Positions 34,148 through 41,998 of a stretch of 64,000 bases of DNA are shown here, piece after piece. The notes beneath the pieces were generated by a model that saw only the letters and a program-made list of their open reading frames with translations, had not been told where the DNA came from and made no database searches. The DNA comes from Nocardia cyriacigeorgica (GTDB lineage Bacteria > Actinomycetota > Actinomycetes > Mycobacteriales > Mycobacteriaceae). Within the stretch, counting starts at the first letter, position 1; every line of letters starts with the position of its first letter. The translations under genes were made by a program, and so were the position numbers. The stretch covers positions 248,001-312,000 of the forward strand of contig NZ_VBUT01000005.1 in the NCBI RefSeq assembly GCF_005863245.1. The letters run 5' to 3'.

Positions 34148-34158
34148 CGCACAAACCG

Positions 34159-34177
34159 GAAAAGCTTCGAACTTTTC
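34159..34177. promoter_or_regulatory. Second inverted repeat in the divergent gap
   Basis: GAAAAG-CTTCGAA-CTTTTC has perfect 6-bp arms in a locally AT-rich stretch between the PLP operon and the PNPOx-like gene. It is a candidate operator for either direction. Confidence 0.45.
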
Positions 34178-34277
34178 TCGCACCCAACGGCTTTCACCAC
34201 CGCCGATGGCAGCGCAGTCCGTGCGGACGGCCGCGAGCACCGAAAAGTGTCGGCGGGTCGGCGTAGTGTGGGCGACC

Positions 34278-34709
34278 ATGCCGCTGACTTCCGTGGAACG
34301 CGAAGAGTTTCTCGCCCAGCCGCACCTGGCCTCGCTCGCCGTCGCCGGCCTCGACGGCCGTGGACCGCTGACGGTGCCCATCTGGTACCAGTACCGTCCC
34401 GGTGGTGATCTGTGGGTCATCACCGGCGCGGAGTCGCAGAAGCTGAAACACATTCGGGCCGCGGGCCGCTTCAGCCTGGTCGCGCAGCGGCTGGAACCGA
34501 CCGTGCGCTATGTCAGCGTGGAAGGCCCCGTCACCCGGATCGAACCGATGACCGAGCAGCACAGCCGTGAGATGGCCGCGCGGTTCCTGCCCGCCGAGAA
34601 TGTGGAGGGCTATCTGCGCGTGTCGAGCCAGTTCGGGGAGCAGGTGGTGGTGTTCATGCGCCCCGAACACTGGCTGTCGGCGGATATGGGCGACACCTCA
34701 CAGCTGTAG
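34278..34709 (+). CDS. Pyridoxamine-phosphate-oxidase-like (PPOX) protein
   Basis: ATG at 34278 gives 143 aa with a split-barrel pattern: LAVAGLDGRGPLTVPIWYQY, then GDLWVITGAESQKLKHI and RVSSQFGEQVVVFMRP. The family includes FMN-binding oxidases and F420-dependent reductases of actinomycetes. The mid-chain Gln-Lys-Leu-Lys segment fits cofactor phosphate binding, but I cannot tell which flavin is used. It is divergent from the four-gene PLP unit, 175 bp away, and could serve it or simply be a neighbour. Its stop is three bases from the convergent CBS gene. Confidence 0.88.
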   Translation: MPLTSVEREEFLAQPHLASLAVAGLDGRGPLTVPIWYQYRPGGDLWVITGAESQKLKHIRAAGRFSLVAQRLEPTVRYVSVEGPVTRIEPMTEQHSREMAARFLPAENVEGYLRVSSQFGEQVVVFMRPEHWLSADMGDTSQL

Positions 34710-34712
34710 CGC

Positions 34713-35147
34713 TCAGTAGGTGCCCTGCACGTAGCCGACCAGTTGTTCGCGTTCGGTCGCCAGCTCCGAGATCGCGCTCTTGACCACGTCGCCGATGCTG
34801 ACGATGCCGATGAGCCGCCCGTCGCGCACCACCGGCAGATGCCGGATGCGATGGTCGGTCATGGTGCGCCGCAGCCCGTCCACCAGATCGTCGGGGTCGC
34901 AGGTGCGCACGTCGGTGGTCATGATCTGCGAGACCGGGGCGTCGAGCAGTTCGGCACCGTGCTGATGCAGACTGCGCACCACATCGCGTTCGGAGACGAT
35001 GCCGGTGATGCCGACACCATCGGAGGAGACGACCACCGCGCCGATATTGTGCGCGGCGAGCGTCGCGAGCAGGGCACGAACCGTCGAGTCGGGCCGGACG
35101 GTCGCTACCTCACTGCCTTTTCTGCGCAGTATTTCCGCGATTCGCAT
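34713..35147 (-). CDS. CBS-domain pair protein
   Basis: The 144-aa protein is nearly all two CBS domains, about residues 8-65 (VRPDSTVRALLATLAAHNIG, GIVSERDVVRSL) and 75-135 (DHRIRHLPVVRDGRLIGIVS, GDVVKS). Such small proteins bind adenine nucleotides and are often dormancy- or stress-linked in actinomycetes. ATG at 35147 follows a weak GGATGG. No fused enzyme domain is present and neighbours give no further hint. Confidence 0.93.
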   Translation of the reverse strand: MRIAEILRRKGSEVATVRPDSTVRALLATLAAHNIGAVVVSSDGVGITGIVSERDVVRSLHQHGAELLDAPVSQIMTTDVRTCDPDDLVDGLRRTMTDHRIRHLPVVRDGRLIGIVSIGDVVKSAISELATEREQLVGYVQGTY

Positions 35148-35227
35148 GCTTCACCATCCAGAGGGTGACACTCCGCCTCTCAGGATCCCTCCTCGACGAC
35201 CGTGTGACCAGCACGAATCGGCATCAC

Positions 35228-36484
35228 CTAGGGCCGGGCCGCCGGACCGCGGTCCAGCTCGCGTGCCAGCAGCGCGATCGAGGCCTGCGAGATGCCCGCG
35301 GAGGTGGCCAGGTCGATGGTGGTGAGCTGGGCGATGCGGCGCAGCCGGTAGTCGACGGTATTCGGGTGCACATACAGCTGCCTGGCGGTGAGCTGGCGGT
35401 TCATATCGTTGCGCAGGTAGGCCCGCATGGTGGCGAACAGTTCGGGGTGATCGTCGAGCGGTGCCAGGATGGTCGCGATCCGCCTGGTGGCAGGCCCGCC
35501 ACGGGTGAGCTGGTATTCGACCGCGAGATCGGTCATCTGATACAGCCCGGGCGCGCGTTCGCCGGCCCGCACCAGCCCGAGCAGCTCATGGGCCTGATCG
35601 GCGGCCTCGGGCACCTCGGCGGTGTCGCTGATGACCATCGCGGCGGTGACCGGTACTTCGGCGGCGGCCGACAGGCGCACCAGTACGTCGTCGGTCAGCT
35701 CGGTGTCGCCGTCGAGGGGGATGAGCAGGGTGCCGCCCTGCGGGCTCAGCAGCGCCAGCGCGGTGGATTCGAACACCACCGCCAGCTCCGACTGCACGCG
35801 GCGCAGTTTGCGGCGGGCCGCCACCCGGGTGTCGACGCGCAGGTTGCGTTCGTCCGGATGCGGCGGAATGTAGAGCGCCACCACCTGATAGCGCTCGGCG
35901 ACCGGTATCCCCGACTGCAGCGCCAGCGCCGCGTGGGAGCGTCCGCTGAGCAGGGCCGAGGCAAGGGTCTGGCTCGCGGTCTGATGTTCGCGGGCGACCA
36001 GCTGCTGTTCGTGGACGTAGGCGTCGGCGACCGCGGCGGAGATGGCTTCGAGCAGTTCGAGGATCAGATCGCTGGCGGCGAGGACCTCCTCGACCTCGGT
36101 GGCCGCGGCGCGGGCGGTGACCAGTCCGAAGGCGATGCGCACGCCCTCGTGATACGCGCGCAGGATGGTGCCGAGCGGTACTCCTTCCCTGGCCCACTGC
36201 GCGGCGGCGGAGCGGATCTCGGTGAAGGCCGCGTCCTCGGGAAGGGTGCGCCGGTCGAACATTTCGGCGGCGAGGGCCAGACAGTAGCGGGTCACCTCGG
36301 TGACATCGCCGCGCATCTGTTCCCCGGGCAGCGCGCGGCACGGCGCGACGCAGGTGGCGAAGTAGTCGACCATCCGCGCCGCGACACGATCGGTGTTCTG
36401 TAGTGGCACCGAGGCCGGCTGTCCGCCGATTTCGAGGACCGTGCCGTTGTCGCCGACCGAGAGGTCGAGCGCGGAAAAGCTCAT
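35228..36484 (-). CDS. PucR-type transcriptional regulator
   Basis: ATG at 36484 with GGAG eight bases upstream gives 418 aa. The N-terminal half contains WAREGVPLGTILRAYHEGVR and VAREHQTASQTLASALLSG, seen in actinobacterial PucR/CdaR-like regulators. A GGDEF-like middle domain follows, and the end has NRQLTARQLYVHPNTVDYRL, the C-terminal HTH. The ORF could be extended to 36811 but the added sequence looks non-coding. A paralogue at 49914 shares the N-terminal and middle parts but lacks this HTH. Target genes are not evident. Confidence 0.9.
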   Translation of the reverse strand: MSFSALDLSVGDNGTVLEIGGQPASVPLQNTDRVAARMVDYFATCVAPCRALPGEQMRGDVTEVTRYCLALAAEMFDRRTLPEDAAFTEIRSAAAQWAREGVPLGTILRAYHEGVRIAFGLVTARAAATEVEEVLAASDLILELLEAISAAVADAYVHEQQLVAREHQTASQTLASALLSGRSHAALALQSGIPVAERYQVVALYIPPHPDERNLRVDTRVAARRKLRRVQSELAVVFESTALALLSPQGGTLLIPLDGDTELTDDVLVRLSAAAEVPVTAAMVISDTAEVPEAADQAHELLGLVRAGERAPGLYQMTDLAVEYQLTRGGPATRRIATILAPLDDHPELFATMRAYLRNDMNRQLTARQLYVHPNTVDYRLRRIAQLTTIDLATSAGISQASIALLARELDRGPAARP

Positions 36485-36632
36485 GTAGTTGCTCCGTTGC
36501 CACCTCGGATGCCAACCGACAACATCCGGTTCGTTCGCCTCACTATACGAGCGGGCGGGCAACGTGAAAGGGGTTCGTCTCAGATCGGCCGAACGGCTAG
36601 CGCGGCCGTAGATTTCGCCGGTGAGTAGCCGA

Positions 36633-36890
36633 TCACTCGTCGTCGAGGCCGGCCGACAGATAGGCGGCGGCGGCGAGCCACTGCCTGCAGCGCGGCCCGT
36701 GTACCTCGTGGACACGCAGGATTTCGCGGGCCTGCCGATAGGTGAGGCCTGGTGGTTCGGAACCGCAGTCGGCGGTGGCTGCTTCCGGTGCCGGGTAGTG
36801 GCGCAGGGCATCGGGAAGGTGCCGCAGGGTCTCGACGCCGGAGGATCCGGAGATCGCGACTCGGCGGGGAGTTCGGAATGGCTGGCTCAT
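36633..36890 (-). CDS. Small helical protein of the DUF397/HTH locus
   Basis: ATG at 36890 is preceded by GAGGGG at eight bases; it gives 85 aa starting MSQPFRTPRRVAI. The C-terminal half, LTYRQAREILRVHEVHGPRC then QWLAAAAYLSAGLDDE, aligns well with the 61-aa protein at 63512-63697 (LTRERARELLELHRDH, HLAAAALLFTDGDE), which supports both as real genes. No named family recognised. A promoter at 36981-37010 overlaps an inverted repeat shared with two other small genes nearby, so it belongs to the same local regulon. Confidence 0.75.
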   Translation of the reverse strand: MSQPFRTPRRVAISGSSGVETLRHLPDALRHYPAPEAATADCGSEPPGLTYRQAREILRVHEVHGPRCRQWLAAAAYLSAGLDDE

Positions 36891-36980
36891 TTCGACCGCC
36901 CCTCGCATCAGAACGTGGGGGGAGGTGTGAATGGCGACGCCGGCGTGAACTCCGGCGTACCTCCCCGACTCTCATGATCG

Positions 36981-37010
36981 AGTTTAAGTGTCTGTCGCTT
37001 GCAAATGCAA
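36981..37010 (-). promoter_or_regulatory. Promoter of the 36633-36890 gene
   Basis: On the minus strand, TTGCAT (37010-37005) and TAAACT (36986-36981) are separated by 18 bp. The -35 box lies inside the inverted repeat at 37002-37019. The same TTGCAT-18-TAGACT layout occurs at 39406-39435. Confidence 0.65.
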
Positions 37011-37019
37011 GTACATTTG
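37002..37019. promoter_or_regulatory. 18-bp inverted repeat, copy 1
   Basis: CAAATG-CAAGTA-CATTTG has perfect 6-bp arms and overlaps the -35 box of the 36633-36890 gene. The spacer CAAG-N-A is also shared with copies 2 and 3. Confidence 0.7.
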
Positions 37020-37595
37020 TAGCTTACATTGAAGAGAACACTTCGCCGCCGGCGAGCCGGGCGGCCGGTGATCGATGCTGTGTCACAGGCGGATTCCCGA
37101 TCGCCTGCACCGCGCGAGACCAAGTCATACACGGGGAATAGCCCGCCGTCGTCGATCTGCGCGCACGTCGTCGTTTCGTGACCGAGATGAGGCCGCGCGG
37201 CGATCAGTCCGCCCTGTTTGCCCTGGTCGGCGCGCTGGGGCGGTGAGGCTCTAGCACATCCGGCGCCCGTTGCCCGATGTGAGCACCCGCAGCGCCCCGT
37301 CCTGGACGTCTGATCAAGTTGGCTACTGCCAACTGGTGGCCGCTCGGGTGCTGTGGCACGGCAGCCGGCGGTGAGGATTTTCCCGACCGGCATCACCCGA
37401 ATCCCCGACGGGTCGCTATTTCATTGCGGCAGTGTGCAATTCGATCCCGTAGACGTGCCAACGCGAGACACTGACCGGATGCGGCCTCGTCGGCGCCGCA
37501 ACCGGTGGTCGGGCCGATTGCGCCGAGGTCGCGGAAGGGTGCGAAATCTGCGGGCGCGCGTGGGCGCGTGTCGTGCTATCGTCCAGATGGGTGTG

Positions 37596-37613
37596 CAAAT
37601 GCAAGAACATTTG
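37596..37613. promoter_or_regulatory. 18-bp inverted repeat, copy 2
   Basis: CAAATG-CAAGAA-CATTTG lies 57 bp before the DUF397 gene. A related partial sequence, TGCATCTGCA, follows at 37618. A possible downstream promoter is TGTGCA (37616) with TAGGTA (37639), 17 bp apart. Confidence 0.7.
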
Positions 37614-37670
37614 CGTGTGCATCTGCAAACACTGCGTCTAGGTAAACGTCGTAACCGAGGAGTGGGTCCA

Positions 37671-37892
37671 ATGGCGGAGTCAGTCACCAACCGCGTCGCC
37701 GGAGCATGGCGCAAGAGCACGTTCAGCAATCCGAGCGGGAACTGCGTGGAAATGGCGGAGGCGACCAACAACCTGGTGGCCGTGCGCAATTCGCGCGAGC
37801 CAGACAGCGGCATCCTGTTCTACACCCGGCCCGAGATCGATGCCTTCATCCGCGGCGCGAAGGCCGGAGAGTTCGACGATCTCGCTAGCTGA
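37671..37892 (+). CDS. DUF397 family protein
   Basis: The 73-aa protein matches DUF397: WRKSTFSNPSGNCVEMAEA, VAVRNSREPDSGILFYT and EIDAFIRGAKAGEFDDL. These small proteins accompany DUF5753 HTH regulators in actinomycetes and are thought to bind and oppose them, as in the Streptomyces WhiJ-type systems. ATG at 37671 follows GAGGAG. The partner HTH gene starts 86 bp downstream on the same strand, and the shared inverted repeat lies just upstream. Confidence 0.95.
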   Translation: MAESVTNRVAGAWRKSTFSNPSGNCVEMAEATNNLVAVRNSREPDSGILFYTRPEIDAFIRGAKAGEFDDLAS

Positions 37893-37978
37893 GAGGTAGC
37901 ATGGGCCGTCGGTGCGGTGTGTTCACGGTCTCAGTTGTGACACACTGTGGGTAAATCCCGAGTATCGGAGACGACTCC

Positions 37979-38866
37979 ATGATCGCAGAGCCCGATGACG
38001 ATGGTCGTGTGCAATCCGTTGTCGCGGAACGTGGTCCGACAGTGCTACGGATCGCCCTCGGTGGCCAGCTACGCAAGCTACGGGAGGGCAAGGGCATCAC
38101 TCGCGAGGCCGCGGGTGACGCCATCCGCGGCTCACACGCCAAGATCAGCCGGCTCGAACTCGGGCGCACCGGCTTCAAGGAACGGGATATCCGGGATCTG
38201 CTGACCCTCTACGGCGTCCATGATCCCGAGGAGCGCGAGTCCTTCCTGGAACTCGCGCGCAAAGCGAACGAACCAGGATGGTGGCACCGCTACAGCGACC
38301 TGCTGCCGTCCTGGTTCGGCACGTATCTGGGGCTCGAACAGGCCGCCACGAAAATCCGCACGTATGAGGCGCATCTGGTGCCCGGCCTGCTGCAAACCCC
38401 GGAATACACGCGTGCGGTGGTCACCCTCGGCTACGAGGACGCCGACACCGATCGCCGCGTCCAGGTACGTCAGCGCAGGCAGGAAATCCTGCACCGCGCC
38501 GATCCGCCCTTCGTGTGGGCGGTGATCGACGAGGCCGCGCTGCACCGTCCGGTCGGCGGCGCCGAGGTGCACCGCGCGCAGATGCACCATCTCATCGAGC
38601 TGGCGCAGCTACCCAATGTCACCATTCAGGTGGTCCCGTACTCGGCGGGTGAGCACGCCGCGGCGGGCAGTTCGTTCAGCATCCTGCGTTTCGCCGAACC
38701 GGAGTTGCCCGACATCGTCTACCTCGAGCATCTGACCAGCGCTCTGTACCTGGACCGGCGCGAGGACTTGGCGCTGTACCTGTCGGTGATGGACCGGCTC
38801 AGCGTGCAGGCCGCCCGCCCGGAACGCTCGATCGAGATCATCAGCGATTACGCGAAGGGCCTGTGA
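37979..38866 (+). CDS. XRE-family HTH regulator with DUF5753 domain
   Basis: Residues about 24-85 are an XRE HTH (LRIALGGQLRKLREGKGITR, HAKISRLELGRTGFKERDI). Residues about 100-285 are DUF5753, with LGLEQAATKIRTYEAHLVPG and LLQTPEYTRAVV. The 295-aa length is normal. It follows its DUF397 partner gene, and a divergent-looking promoter with TTGTGA and GGTAAAT lies in the 86-bp gap. It is the best candidate to bind the three inverted repeats of the locus. A long hairpin at 38887 ends the unit. A second DUF5753 protein at 46706 is a paralogue. Confidence 0.95.
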   Translation: MIAEPDDDGRVQSVVAERGPTVLRIALGGQLRKLREGKGITREAAGDAIRGSHAKISRLELGRTGFKERDIRDLLTLYGVHDPEERESFLELARKANEPGWWHRYSDLLPSWFGTYLGLEQAATKIRTYEAHLVPGLLQTPEYTRAVVTLGYEDADTDRRVQVRQRRQEILHRADPPFVWAVIDEAALHRPVGGAEVHRAQMHHLIELAQLPNVTIQVVPYSAGEHAAAGSSFSILRFAEPELPDIVYLEHLTSALYLDRREDLALYLSVMDRLSVQAARPERSIEIISDYAKGL

Positions 38867-38886
38867 GGCCGGCCCTGGAAACACTT

Positions 38887-38923
38887 CGGCCGTGAATGCT
38901 TGTCAGGCAAGCGGTCACGGCCG
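38887..38923. terminator. Two-part hairpin between convergent genes
   Basis: CGGCCGTGA pairs with TCACGGCCG (9 bp), and inside it GCTTG pairs with CAAGC around a TCAGG loop, with a 2x2 internal loop. It lies between the HTH stop (38866) and the convergent stop at 38998. Confidence 0.7.
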
Positions 38924-38997
38924 TCATGATTCTCCGGCCGCGATGACACCGGCCGCGAACGGACAGGTGGCATCGCGGGTCGAGCCGCGGGGTGCGG

Positions 38998-39303
38998 CTA
39001 CTCCTTTATGAAGCTGGAGGCGACGCGCCAGAAGGTCGCGCGCTGCAACGAGGTGAAATCCCAATCATCGGCCAGCGCGTGCACATGGGTGACGATCTGG
39101 TCGATATCGAAATCGTAACGAGTTGCCGCACCGGTGGATTCGATCGCGTCGATGACGAATTCGACGGCGCTTTCCCTGGTGGGAGCCTGGATTCGCTGGC
39201 CGCCGCGGGCCGAGATCGTACTCATATCAATACCGTTCGCCGACCGGGCAGCCGGTGCGGGATCGGCAATCGCGAACCGGCCGCTGGGTAATGGTTGTTG
39301 CAT
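38998..39303 (-). CDS. Small protein of the DUF397/HTH locus
   Basis: ATG at 39303 has GAGGGG five bases upstream, the same ribosome site as the 36633-36890 gene. The 101-aa product has a polar N-terminal half and a C-terminal helical part, AVEFVIDAIESTGAATRYDF then DQIVTHVHALADDWDF and FWRVASSFIKE. I recognise no family, though small proteins of this type are frequent near DUF5753 genes in Nocardia. Its promoter at 39406-39435 overlaps the third inverted repeat, so it is a member of the same local regulon. Confidence 0.78.
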   Translation of the reverse strand: MQQPLPSGRFAIADPAPAARSANGIDMSTISARGGQRIQAPTRESAVEFVIDAIESTGAATRYDFDIDQIVTHVHALADDWDFTSLQRATFWRVASSFIKE

Positions 39304-39405
39304 GAACGCCCCTCACGTCAGGCGGCAGCGAACCGATGGTGATCTCAACCGCCGGCGCGCTCACGCGGCCTTCTTGGTTGTCCCCTGTAAAGCGTTGTAG
39401 GGCAG

Positions 39406-39435
39406 AGTCTAAGTTCATGTGCCTTTCAGATGCAA
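39406..39435 (-). promoter_or_regulatory. Promoter of the 38998-39303 gene
   Basis: On the minus strand TTGCAT (39435-39430) and TAGACT (39411-39406) are 18 bp apart, the same layout as at 36981-37010. The leader to the ATG is about 95 bases. Confidence 0.65.
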
Positions 39436-39444
39436 GCACATCTG
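39427..39444. promoter_or_regulatory. 18-bp inverted repeat, copy 3
   Basis: CAGATG-CAAGCA-CATCTG keeps the 6-bp arms by a paired change relative to copies 1 and 2 (CAAATG/CATTTG). Such covariation is strong evidence of a dimer-binding site. Confidence 0.72.
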
Positions 39445-39489
39445 CACGATCTAATGTGCGCGCGCTCTTCGGTTTTGGCGGGCAAATCC

Positions 39490-40149
39490 TCAGCGTCGCA
39501 AGGCAGCGATCGCGTCCGCGACCGGCGTAGGGCCGCCGACCAGCTCCAGGGTCATGCCCGCGGTCTGGCCGGCGGGCAGCAGGGCCGCGAGCACCGCGGC
39601 GACGTCGGCCCTGGCAATATCGCCGCGCTCGATGCGCGGTGGGGCGAGGGTGACGCGGCCGGTGGCGGCGGTGTCGGTCAGCACGCCCGGGCGCAGGATG
39701 GTCCAGTCGAGATCGCGGGCGCGCAGATCGTCTTCGGCCTGGGTCTTGGCGTCGATATAGGCGGCCCAGACCTCGTCCCGGCCGGGGGCGGGCGGCAGTC
39801 CGGCGCCCATGGTGGAGATCTGCAGGAACCGGCGCACGCCCGCCGCTTCGGCGGCATCGGCCAGCAGGACCGAACCGTCGCGGTCCACGCTGTACTTGCG
39901 TGCGGCGGTGCTGCCCGGTCCGGCGCCCGCGGCGAAAACCACGGCGTCGGAGCCCTGAACGGTCGCGGTGAGATCGGCGATGGCCGCGCGTTCGAGATCG
40001 ATGACGACCGGTTCGGCGCCGACGGCGTAGACCTCGGGGGCGTGGCCGGGATTGCGGATCAGCGCGGCGACGCTGTGCCCGCGCCCGGTGAGCAATTCGG
40101 CCAGCAGGAGTGCGATCTTGCCGTGTCCGCCTGCCATGACGATGCGCAT
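39490..40149 (-). CDS. NAD(P)-binding protein (atypical SDR, NmrA-like)
   Basis: The 219-aa protein starts MRIVMAGGHGKIALLLAELL, an atypical-SDR cofactor loop (GGxGxI), and continues with FAAGAGPGST, ISTMGAG, KTQAEDDLRARDLDWTILRP and GVLTDT, which is typical of NAD(P)-binding epimerase-like proteins. There is no YxxxK pair, as in NmrA-like regulators or reductases. ATG at 40149 follows AAAGGA. It lies 16 bp after the DUF2599 lipoprotein gene and is probably cotranscribed with it. Function is unknown; a redox-sensing or reductase role is likely. Confidence 0.88.
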   Translation of the reverse strand: MRIVMAGGHGKIALLLAELLTGRGHSVAALIRNPGHAPEVYAVGAEPVVIDLERAAIADLTATVQGSDAVVFAAGAGPGSTAARKYSVDRDGSVLLADAAEAAGVRRFLQISTMGAGLPPAPGRDEVWAAYIDAKTQAEDDLRARDLDWTILRPGVLTDTAATGRVTLAPPRIERGDIARADVAAVLAALLPAGQTAGMTLELVGGPTPVADAIAALRR

Positions 40150-40165
40150 GGTCGTGTCCTTTCGC

Positions 40166-40699
40166 TCACCGTTCCGGTCCACCGGGGTTGCAGCGCGCCT
40201 CGACGGTGGCCAGATAGCCGACGTCGGGCCGCCAGGGTTCCAGATTCCAGCTGGGCTTGTCGGGCGCGACGATGCGCGCCCAGTCCCAGTGGCAGATGAA
40301 CTGATCGCGCATGCCGGGGCTGCCCGCGTCCGGCGACTGGGCCAGCACCTCCTGCCAGGCGCGTTCCTCCGAGCCGGGGAAGGTGGTCTTGCGCCCGGCC
40401 TGCGTGGGATGGACCAGCAAGCGGGGGCCATCGATGTTCGCGGTCCAGACGACGTGGTCGATCAGCGGCTGACCGGCGTACGGGTCGACGGTCGGCGCGG
40501 AGGCCAGCGGAGTTTCGGCGGGCGCACCGAGTGGGGCGGGCACGGCTGTGGTGGTCGTGGTGACGGGCACGGTCGTCGCCGGGACGGCCTTCGTCGATGT
40601 CGGCCGGGCAGCGGGGGAGTCGTCGGATCCGCATCCGGCCAGGGCCAGCGCGGCCGGGATGAGCAGAGCGCAGACCGCCCCTGCGGTTGGTCGCCCCAT
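40166..40699 (-). CDS. DUF2599 lipoprotein
   Basis: The N-terminus is a lipoprotein signal with LALAGC as lipobox (Cys23), followed by a Thr/Pro-rich linker. The C-terminal about 105 residues match DUF2599: LLVHPTQAGR, FICHWDWARI, KPSWNLEPWRPDVGY and RCNPGGPE. DUF2599 proteins are exported proteins of mycobacteria and relatives with unknown role; two Cys could form a disulfide. ATG at 40699 has GGGAGG at eight bases. It is the first gene of a two-gene unit. Confidence 0.9.
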   Translation of the reverse strand: MGRPTAGAVCALLIPAALALAGCGSDDSPAARPTSTKAVPATTVPVTTTTTAVPAPLGAPAETPLASAPTVDPYAGQPLIDHVVWTANIDGPRLLVHPTQAGRKTTFPGSEERAWQEVLAQSPDAGSPGMRDQFICHWDWARIVAPDKPSWNLEPWRPDVGYLATVEARCNPGGPER

Positions 40700-40855
40700 C
40701 TGCCGATCCTCCCGATCTCGTCACCGGCACCGTCTGCCCGGTCCGATCGAGCTTAGTGGTTGCGGTGGCCGATGGCCCGATCGCGCCGCCGCGGGCGCGC
40801 ACCCACCGATTGTGGTGTCTTGCCCGGCGTGGCCGGCGGCGGCGATAGTCGGTCG

Positions 40856-41983
40856 GTGAAGCGGACTCGGATCTCGACGGCGGCAGCGGGCGCCGTGATC
40901 GCGGTGGCCGTTGTCCTGGCGAATCCGGTGGCCGCCTCGGCCGTGGAGGCGCCGGGGACGGTCACCGGCACGGTGGCGTTGTCGGGACGGTTGTCGGTGC
41001 CGGCGGCGGCGTCGGCGCAACGATTGACCTACTGGTCGCGCGGCCCGCGCGCGCCGATGCAGAGCACGGCGGCGGTGTATCTGCCACCGGGTCCGGCGCC
41101 GGCGGGTGGCTGGCCGATCGTGGCCTATGCACATGGTTCGGTCGGCATCGCCGATCATTGCGCGTTCACCGAGAATCCCCGCGACTACTACCTGGACACC
41201 CTCTATCCGCAGCTGCTCGAGGCCGGGTACGCGGTGGTGATCTCCGATTACGTCGGGCTGGGAACACCCGGAACCCATCCGTATCTGGACGGGCCGTCGC
41301 AGGCACGCAGTGTGATCGACGGTGTGCGGGCCGCGCGTTCGGCCGTTCCCGACCTGAGCTCGCGCTGGGCGGTGCTCGGCCAGTCGCAGGGCGGGCAAAC
41401 CGCACTGTTCACCGCGCATATCGCCGCCGCCGACGCCCCCGAACTCGATTTCCGTGGCGCCGCGGCGACCGGTGCGCCGTCGAATCTGGAACTGGCGGTG
41501 CCGCTGGCCGGGCCGTGGATTCCCCGGTTGCCGTTGCGGCGCACCACGACATATTTCGGTCTGCTGCTCGCCGGCCTGCGGGTTACCACGCCCGAACTCG
41601 ACATCGACAGTTACCTGACCCCGGTCGGACAGGATGTGTTGCGGATCGTGGAGTCCGAATGTGTCCCCGAAGCCGCCGCGCGGGTCGATGAGATCGCCAT
41701 CGGTGCGATGCTGAACCGTCCCCTCGACGATCCGGCGCTGTGGGCGGCCGCCGAGACGATGATGCGGATCCCGACCTCCGGCTACACGACGCCGTTGTTC
41801 GTTGCTCAGGGGCTTGCCGATCGGGAGGTGCCCGCGCCGTTGAGCGCGAAACTCATCGCCGAGCTGCACGCCTCGGGAACCGACATGCAGGTGGGGGTGT
41901 ATCCGGGTGATCACCTCGAGGCCGCCGATCAGGCGCTACCGGATGTGCTGGCATTCCTGGATCGCCTCTTCGGCCGTGGGTGA
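40856..41983 (+). CDS. Exported lipase/esterase (alpha/beta hydrolase)
   Basis: GTG at 40856 starts a 375-aa protein with a Sec signal peptide (TAAAGAVIAVAVVLANPVAA). The nucleophile elbow is GQSQGG at about residue 172, with Asp in GLADREVP and His in PGDHLEAAD completing the triad. VAYAHGS supplies the oxyanion region. It resembles the secreted lipase (LIP) group that hydrolyses triacylglycerols. It is the first of three exported lipases in tandem, each apparently a separate unit. Ribosome site is weak. Confidence 0.9.
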   Translation: MKRTRISTAAAGAVIAVAVVLANPVAASAVEAPGTVTGTVALSGRLSVPAAASAQRLTYWSRGPRAPMQSTAAVYLPPGPAPAGGWPIVAYAHGSVGIADHCAFTENPRDYYLDTLYPQLLEAGYAVVISDYVGLGTPGTHPYLDGPSQARSVIDGVRAARSAVPDLSSRWAVLGQSQGGQTALFTAHIAAADAPELDFRGAAATGAPSNLELAVPLAGPWIPRLPLRRTTTYFGLLLAGLRVTTPELDIDSYLTPVGQDVLRIVESECVPEAAARVDEIAIGAMLNRPLDDPALWAAAETMMRIPTSGYTTPLFVAQGLADREVPAPLSAKLIAELHASGTDMQVGVYPGDHLEAADQALPDVLAFLDRLFGRG

Positions 41984-41998
41984 GCCGGCCGGGCGCGG

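Larger units (their letters stand above)
36891..37670. other. 780-bp gap with two operator copies, otherwise no gene
   Basis: Both ends carry the shared 18-bp inverted repeat (37002 and 37596). Between about 37030 and 37560 I find no supported gene: open frames there lack ribosome sites and have mixed codon use. The lower GC at 36975-37045 marks the divergent promoter zone. Confidence 0.5.

Noticed and set aside
37575..37604. Minus-strand promoter at operator copy 2
   Set aside because: TTGCAT is present, but at 18 bp spacing the -10 would be GATAGC, unlike the TARACT of the other two copies, and no gene lies in that direction for more than 500 bp.
37353..37670. Longer form of the DUF397 protein starting upstream
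   Set aside because: The extension crosses the inverted repeat and promoter; the ATG at 37671 has GAGGAG and gives the normal family length.
37671..38866. Calling the DUF397/HTH pair a toxin-antitoxin module
   Set aside because: Related pairs are described as developmental regulators, and nothing here shows a toxic activity; regulator plus antagonist is the safer reading.
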